Shown one piece after another: positions 59,336-64,000 of a DNA stretch of 64,000 nucleotides; positions within the stretch are counted from its first letter, which is position 1, and each line of letters opens with the position of its first letter. The stretch is from Kribbella voronezhensis. Lineage in GTDB: Bacteria > Actinomycetota > Actinomycetes > Propionibacteriales > Kribbellaceae. The notes under the pieces were generated by a model that was not told where the DNA came from, ran no database searches, and saw only the letters and a program-made list of their open reading frames with translations. The DNA lies in NCBI RefSeq assembly GCF_004365175.1, contig NZ_SOCE01000002.1:1240001-1304000 (forward strand). The letters are read 5' to 3'. Position numbers and translations under genes: made by a program.

Positions 59336-60835
59336 ATGGAACGTCGTACTTTTCTCACCGCCGCAGGTGGCGTCGCCGCCGGAGCGGCGGGTCTGGTGGC
59401 CGCTGCCGCCGGCGCGCTCCCGGTGACGGCCGCGCCGTCGTCCACCGGGATCGGCGGGCTCGCCCCTGCCGCCGATCCCACCGAATCCGAGTCGGCGGGC
59501 CGGCGGCGGCTCGTGCAGTCGCTGGACGAACTGCGGCAGGCTGTCGGTCAGGCGGTCCCGGGCACCGTGATCACTGTTGCCAACGGCACCTATGACGTAC
59601 CGGCCGGCGCGCCGATCGCCCTGGCCGGTGTTCGCGGCCGGCCCGGCCGGCCGGTCGTCGTCCAGGCCGAGTCGCCGGGCGGTGTCGTCCTGACCGGCGA
59701 GCAGAGCTTCGTGCTGACCGGCTCGACGGACGTCACGCTGAGCGGGTTCGCGTTCCGGCAGCAGACCACGCTCGACATTCCGCCGGACTGCAAGCGGATC
59801 CGGCTCACCCGCAACGACTTCCAGCTGGCCGATATCGCGGGTGTGCACTGGGTGATGGTGCGCGCGGACTATTCGAGCGTCGACCACAACGACTTCCACG
59901 GGAAGTCGACGCTGGGCATCTACCTCGGCATCGAGGGCGCCGGGACCGACGGGATGGCCCGCGGCGTCCACATCACCCGCAACCACTTCCGCGATCACAC
60001 CTTCCCCGGCGACAACGGCGGCGAGCCGATCCGGCTGGGCGTGTCGCCGAGAGCGCTCTCCACCGCGGCTGCGGTGGTCGAGTTCAACCTGTTCGAGCGC
60101 GCCAACGGCGACCCCGAGGCGATCTCGGTGAAGTCGTCCGGCAACGTGATCCGGCACAACACGATCCGGGACAGCATCGGGGGGATCGTGCTGCGGCACG
60201 GCAACGGCACGCGGGTCGAGGGCAACTACCTGCTCTCCGGAGCGAACGGGATCAGGATCTACGGCAACGACCACCAGATCCTGAGCAACTACCTGGAGCG
60301 GGTGAGCGGGATCGTGCTCGGCAGCGGGAGCCTGCGCGATCACTACCCGGGCGAACCGCCGACGTCGCGGACCGGCAACGACGCGCCGGACCGGGTCCGG
60401 ATCGCGTTGAACAGCTTGCTGGACTGCACGGGCGGTATCAGCGGCGAGAGCCACCGGACCCTGCCGCCGCTGGACTGCACGATCGCCGACAACCTGCTGG
60501 TGGCCGACGCGGGACAGCACGTGAACATGCCCTTCCAGGACGGCATCAGCTGGTCGGGCAACCTCGTCTGGGGCGCTGCCGCCGATGGCAACGCCCCGGC
60601 CGGCACCTTCACCCGGGTCGATCCGAAGCTGGTGGCGGGACAGGACGGCGTACGGCGGCTGTCGGCCGGCAGCCCGGCGATCAACGCGGCCACCGGCTCG
60701 TATCCGGGCGGCACCCTCGACCTGGACGGTGAGCCGCGCGGCCGCCGGGCCGATGTGGGAGCCGACGAGTACGGGTTCCGCAAGCCCAGGTTCCGCCCGC
60801 TGACCGCGGCCGATGTCGGGATCCACGCCCGATGA
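59336..60835 (+). CDS. PL6 family polysaccharide lyase, Tat-exported
   Basis: This is a 499-aa right-handed beta-helix enzyme. The N-terminus is a Tat-type signal (ERRTFLTAAGG and an Ala-rich core). The PL6 core shows NGDPEAISVKSSGN with the predicted catalytic Lys266 and Glu261 as calcium ligand, then GGIVLRHGN with Arg287. Family members (chondroitinase B, alginate lyases) cleave uronic-acid polysaccharides by beta-elimination outside the cell. It is followed by AraC and a second PL6 paralog. The exact substrate (alginate, dermatan sulfate or another uronan) cannot be decided from sequence. Confidence 0.9.
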   Translation: MERRTFLTAAGGVAAGAAGLVAAAAGALPVTAAPSSTGIGGLAPAADPTESESAGRRRLVQSLDELRQAVGQAVPGTVITVANGTYDVPAGAPIALAGVRGRPGRPVVVQAESPGGVVLTGEQSFVLTGSTDVTLSGFAFRQQTTLDIPPDCKRIRLTRNDFQLADIAGVHWVMVRADYSSVDHNDFHGKSTLGIYLGIEGAGTDGMARGVHITRNHFRDHTFPGDNGGEPIRLGVSPRALSTAAAVVEFNLFERANGDPEAISVKSSGNVIRHNTIRDSIGGIVLRHGNGTRVEGNYLLSGANGIRIYGNDHQILSNYLERVSGIVLGSGSLRDHYPGEPPTSRTGNDAPDRVRIALNSLLDCTGGISGESHRTLPPLDCTIADNLLVADAGQHVNMPFQDGISWSGNLVWGAAADGNAPAGTFTRVDPKLVAGQDGVRRLSAGSPAINAATGSYPGGTLDLDGEPRGRRADVGADEYGFRKPRFRPLTAADVGIHAR

Positions 60836-61689
60836 GCACCGAGCGCGCCGCGGTTGCCGTCCGAGGTGACGAGGAGATCATCCGCACTCACCTTGATCGG
60901 CTCCGGCTGGATCTGGTGGTGGCCAGCCGGATCACCCATGTCCACCGCGAGTGGTACCGCCCACTGCAGCCCGATCCGTTCTCGCGGCTCTACCTGATCC
61001 TCGAAGGCGAGGGCCGGCTGGTGGTGGGGGAGCAGGAGCTCTACCCGAAGCCGGGTGAGCTCTGCTACCTCCCCGCCGACGTACCGATCTCGTACTCGAC
61101 GATCAGTGACAACACGTTCCGCAAGCACTGGCTGCACTTCTCCGCGCTGATCGGCGACCGGGACATCGGCGAGATGCTGACCCTGCCGTTCATCGTTCCC
61201 AGTCGTGCGCCGGCGGAAGCGGCTGCCCTGTTCGAGCAGGTCGGCGCCGCGGATCGCGACCCGCCGGGTCTGGCGACGCCGCTGCGGATCCGGTCGGCGT
61301 TGACCGCGTTGTTCGCGCACTACCTGGACAGCGCGCCGCCCGGTTCGATCCGGTTGTCGGCGCAGCAGACCGAAGAGTCCGGCATCGTCCGCTACATCGA
61401 GGACAACCTCGCCTCGGCGCTGACCGTCGAGCAGTTGGCCGCCGAGTTCGGGTTCGAGCTGAGTGCGTTCATCCGGCACTTCCGGACCGAGTTCGGGTTG
61501 TCGCCGAAGCAGTTCATCAAGCGGGCCCGGATCGAGCGGGCGCAGCGTGAGCTGGTGACGACCGCGCGGCCGATGGAGGAGATCGCCGCCTCGGTCGGGA
61601 TGGACCAGTCGTACTTCTCGAAGGTGTTCCGTCAGGTCAGCTCGGTGACCCCGAGCGAATACAGAAAGCTCTACCGCCAGCGTAGTTAG
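60832..61689 (+). CDS. AraC family regulator with cupin-like sensor
   Basis: This is a 285-aa protein. The N-terminal AraC-type cupin domain (FSRLYLILEGEGRLVVGEQELYPKPGELCYLPADVPISY, residues about 45-85) probably binds a sugar. The C-terminal double HTH is LTVEQLAAEFGFELSAFIRHFRTEFGLSPKQFIKRARIERA and EEIAASVGMDQSYFSKVFRQV. It is embedded in the operon between the two lyases, with a 4-bp overlap to the first. It is the natural candidate activator of the promoter at 54771. Confidence 0.93.
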   Translation: MSTERAAVAVRGDEEIIRTHLDRLRLDLVVASRITHVHREWYRPLQPDPFSRLYLILEGEGRLVVGEQELYPKPGELCYLPADVPISYSTISDNTFRKHWLHFSALIGDRDIGEMLTLPFIVPSRAPAEAAALFEQVGAADRDPPGLATPLRIRSALTALFAHYLDSAPPGSIRLSAQQTEESGIVRYIEDNLASALTVEQLAAEFGFELSAFIRHFRTEFGLSPKQFIKRARIERAQRELVTTARPMEEIAASVGMDQSYFSKVFRQVSSVTPSEYRKLYRQRS

Positions 61690-61698
61690 GAGCTTGTC

Positions 61699-63129
61699 AT
61701 GGATCGTCGTACCTTCTTGGCCGGCGGCACCCTCGGTGTCGCCGCAGTCGCCCTGCAACTGTCCGGCGGGCGTCGTGCCGACGCGCAGGTGTCGGCCGTC
61801 GTCACCTCGCTGTCCCAGCTGCAACAAGCGATCAACAGTGCCGGCCCCGGCACCACGATCACGGTCGCGAACGGCTCGTACGCCGTACCGTCGGGCTCAC
61901 CCGTCACGATCAGCGGCCGCCACGGCACCAGCACGGCGCCGATCACGATCGTGGCCGAGTCGCGCGGTGGCGTCACGCTCACCGGTGCGCAGAGCTTCGT
62001 GTTCGCCAACTCGTCGTACGTGACGATCAGCGGGTTCGCGTTCCGGCAGAGTACGACGCTGGAGATCCCGGCCGACTGTCCCCGGATCCGGCTGACCCGC
62101 AACGACTTCCAGCTCGCCGCGGCTGCGGGGCACTGGGTCGTCGTGCGGGGTGACGACGTGAAGATCGACCGGAACGTGTTCCACGACAAGTCCACCCTGG
62201 GCGTCTATCTGGTGATCGACGGACCGGGCAGTACGGCGATGGCGCAGCGCACGAACATCGCCCGCAACTACTTCCGCGATCACACGTACTCCGGCGACAA
62301 CGGCGGTGAGCCGATCCGCCTCGGTGTCAGTGGACGCGCACTGTCCACGGCGGACGCCACCGTGGAGTACAACCTCTTCGAGCGGGTGAACGGCGACCCC
62401 GAGGCGATCTCGGTGAAGTCGTCGGGCAACACGATCCGGTACAACACCATCCGCTCGTCGACCGGTGGGATCGTGCTGCGGCACGGCAACGAGAACCGGG
62501 TCGAGAGCAACTATCTGCTGTCCGGTGCGAACGGGATCAGGATCTACGGCAACGACCACCTGATCGTGAACAACTACGTCGGTGGGGTCGGCAGCGCCGG
62601 GATCGTGCTCGGCAGTGGAACCGAGCGCGATCACTACGAAGGCGAGCCCGAAGACAGCCGGCGCGGCAACGACGCTCCGGACCGGGTCACGATCGTGCTG
62701 AACACCCTGCGGAACAACGCTCAGGCAGTGGTCGGCGAGAGTCAGCGGACGATACCGCCACTGGGCTGCCGGATCTCGGACAACCTCCTGGTCGGCGACA
62801 GCGGTTCCCTGGTGGACATGCCTTACCTGCAGGGCATCACGTGGTCGGGCAACATCCTGTGGGGCTCGGCGTCGAACGGCAACATCCCGTCGTCCGGCTT
62901 CACCCGGGCCGACCCGAAGCTCGTCGCGGGCTCCGACGGCGTCTACCGGCTCAGCACCGGCAGCGCCGCCGTCAACGCCTCCAGCCAGGACCACTCCAGC
63001 CAGGTCACCGACGACCTCGACGGCCAACCCCGGGTAGCCCCGTACGACGTCGGCGCCGACGAACTCTCCACCGCCACAACCCTCCGCCACCCCCTCACCC
63101 CCACCGACGTCGGCCCCAACGCCCCGTAG
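61699..63129 (+). CDS. PL6 family polysaccharide lyase, second copy
   Basis: This is a 476-aa Tat-exported beta-helix protein (DRRTFLAGGTLGVAA). It is closely related to the lyase at 59336, with the same active-site blocks: NGDPEAISVKSSGN (Lys240) and GGIVLRHGN (Arg261). Identity between the two is high in the core and low in the N- and C-termini, so a local duplication is likely, perhaps with divergent cleavage patterns. It is the last gene of the operon, 9 bp after AraC, and is followed by a strong hairpin. Confidence 0.9.
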   Translation: MDRRTFLAGGTLGVAAVALQLSGGRRADAQVSAVVTSLSQLQQAINSAGPGTTITVANGSYAVPSGSPVTISGRHGTSTAPITIVAESRGGVTLTGAQSFVFANSSYVTISGFAFRQSTTLEIPADCPRIRLTRNDFQLAAAAGHWVVVRGDDVKIDRNVFHDKSTLGVYLVIDGPGSTAMAQRTNIARNYFRDHTYSGDNGGEPIRLGVSGRALSTADATVEYNLFERVNGDPEAISVKSSGNTIRYNTIRSSTGGIVLRHGNENRVESNYLLSGANGIRIYGNDHLIVNNYVGGVGSAGIVLGSGTERDHYEGEPEDSRRGNDAPDRVTIVLNTLRNNAQAVVGESQRTIPPLGCRISDNLLVGDSGSLVDMPYLQGITWSGNILWGSASNGNIPSSGFTRADPKLVAGSDGVYRLSTGSAAVNASSQDHSSQVTDDLDGQPRVAPYDVGADELSTATTLRHPLTPTDVGPNAP

Positions 63130-63162
63130 CAAGACCCGGCTGACCTCGCAGCGTCGTGGTAC

Positions 63163-63205
63163 CGGCGTGCGCTCGGCCCGCGCGAGGCGGGTCGAGCGCA
63201 CGCCG
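63163..63205. terminator. Hairpin terminator after the PL6 operon
   Basis: A perfect 13-bp stem, CGGCGTGCGCTCG (63163-63175) with CGAGCGCACGCCG (63193-63205), encloses a 17-nt loop that itself contains CCCGC/GCGGG. It lies between the convergent lyase and MFS genes. Confidence 0.85.
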
Positions 63206-63213
63206 TACAGGTG

Positions 63214-64000
63214 TCAGACCAGGGCGGGCTGGGTGTTGCCGGCTTCGGTGATGCCGCGGCGCATGTCGACCCGGGCGAGCAGGACCAGGCCGACGACGAA
63301 GAAGATGCCGAGGGCAACGATGGCGGGCCGGTAGGAGCCGGTGAGCTGGTGGACCAGGCCGAAGACGAGGGTGCCGAGCCACGAGGTGCCGCGTTCGCCG
63401 GCCTGGTACAGGCTGAAGTACTCCGCCTCGCGGCCCTTCGGAATCAGTTGGCTGAACGCCGACCTCGACAGCGCCTGGGTGCCGCCGAGGACGATCCCGA
63501 TCGCCAGGCCCATCGCGAGGAACGGCGCGATCTGGTGCGCGGGCAGCAGGAAGCCGGCGATCACGATCACCATCCAGACCACCAGGCCGCCCATGATCGT
63601 GCGCTGGCTGCCGTAGCGCCGGGCGAACCGGCCGAAGGCGAGCGCGCCGAAGAACGCGACGAACTGGACCAGCAGGATCGTCATGATCAGGATCTGCGTC
63701 TCGAAGCCGAGTTGCTTCTCGCCGTACGTCGAGGAGACCGAGATGACGGTCTGGATGCCGTCGTTGAAGAACAGGTACGCGACCAGGAACAGCAACGTCA
63801 TCGGGTACGACCGGACGTGCCGCAGGGTGGCGAAAAGCTGCCCGAAACTCTGCTTGATCAGGTTGCCGCCGACCGGTACGACGCTCGCCGGTGGCCGGTC
63901 CTTCAGCCGCAGGTAGGGGATGAGGGTGAACAGGCCCCACCACAACCCGGCGCTCAGCAGACTGAGCCGGACCGCCGTCCCCTTGCCCAGGCCGAGCGCG
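63214..64000 (-). CDS. MFS transporter (UMF1/Atg22-like), 5' end cut by window
   Basis: At least 262 residues of a minus-strand membrane protein remain open through the window edge, so the N-terminal helices are missing. The visible part has seven to eight hydrophobic segments with the intracellular loop GRFARRYGSQRTIMG and the signature GIVLGGTQALSRSAFSQLIPKGREAEYFSLY. The latter is typical of the UMF1 family related to vacuolar Atg22 effluxers. It ends RGITEAGNTQPALV. Substrate unknown; amino acid or drug efflux is the usual guess. It converges with the PL6 operon. Confidence 0.88.
   Translation of the reverse strand, partial: ALGLGKGTAVRLSLLSAGLWWGLFTLIPYLRLKDRPPASVVPVGGNLIKQSFGQLFATLRHVRSYPMTLLFLVAYLFFNDGIQTVISVSSTYGEKQLGFETQILIMTILLVQFVAFFGALAFGRFARRYGSQRTIMGGLVVWMVIVIAGFLLPAHQIAPFLAMGLAIGIVLGGTQALSRSAFSQLIPKGREAEYFSLYQAGERGTSWLGTLVFGLVHQLTGSYRPAIVALGIFFVVGLVLLARVDMRRGITEAGNTQPALV

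Overview
The window is high-GC DNA with GTG/TTG starts, many 4-bp start/stop overlaps and actinobacterial marker genes (RbpA, SoxR, lnt followed by fxsA, an SNF2/SWIM pair). It is best read as a chromosomal segment of a soil actinobacterium. Kribbella or a nearby Propionibacteriales genus is my guess from gene content and codon style, not something proven here. I saw no rRNA, tRNA, CRISPR array, insertion sequence or phage gene. Both edges cut genes: an M24 peptidase at the left and an MFS transporter at the right.

Layout. 1-15 kb holds mostly single genes: M24 peptidase, GlxA-like AraC regulator, MFS transporter, SoxR with its own sox box, a RecQ-like helicase, an ArsR-SRPBCC fusion with a duplicated operator, an NAD(P)-binding/DUF2867 protein, two acetyltransferases, an SDR, a membrane class III cyclase and an M1 aminopeptidase. 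14.5-21.5 kb has a GntR regulator, a gamma-glutamyltransferase-like protein and the SWIM/SNF2 helicase pair. 21.6-28.2 kb is an export block: one canonical ABC half-transporter, then a TetR regulator with a perfect palindromic operator controlling an asymmetric heterodimeric ABC exporter, closed by a strong hairpin. 28.3-36.6 kb contains hydrolases, a LysR/SDR pair, an Ag85-like membrane esterase, an M20 amidohydrolase, a FEN-type exonuclease, an Lrp/AsnC regulator and an MFS transporter.

36.7-43.7 kb is the most notable block. It encodes most of the 3,5-diaminohexanoate (lysine fermentation) route: kamA on the minus strand, and divergent kdd, a YtcJ-like amidohydrolase, kamD, kamE and kal in a tightly overlapping operon. 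The BKACE-type cleavage enzyme Kce is not in the window, and the amidohydrolase sits inside the operon between kdd and kamD. 43.7-47.2 kb has a 547-bp structured intergenic region, lnt, fxsA and rbpA. A 48-bp tandem repeat and a 17-bp-stem terminator lie between fxsA and rbpA, and rbpA has an exact match to a SigR-type promoter.

47.2-54.7 kb carries two MacB/FtsX-type ABC systems: an adaptor-ATPase-permease-DUF5666 operon, and a TetR-ATPase-permease operon facing it. 54.8-63.1 kb is a carbohydrate-use operon: lipoprotein sugar-binding protein, two permeases, a GH29 alpha-L-fucosidase, two PL6 polysaccharide lyases and an AraC regulator. It is read from a promoter overlapped by a palindrome and has no dedicated ATPase, so it probably relies on a shared MsiK-type ATPase.
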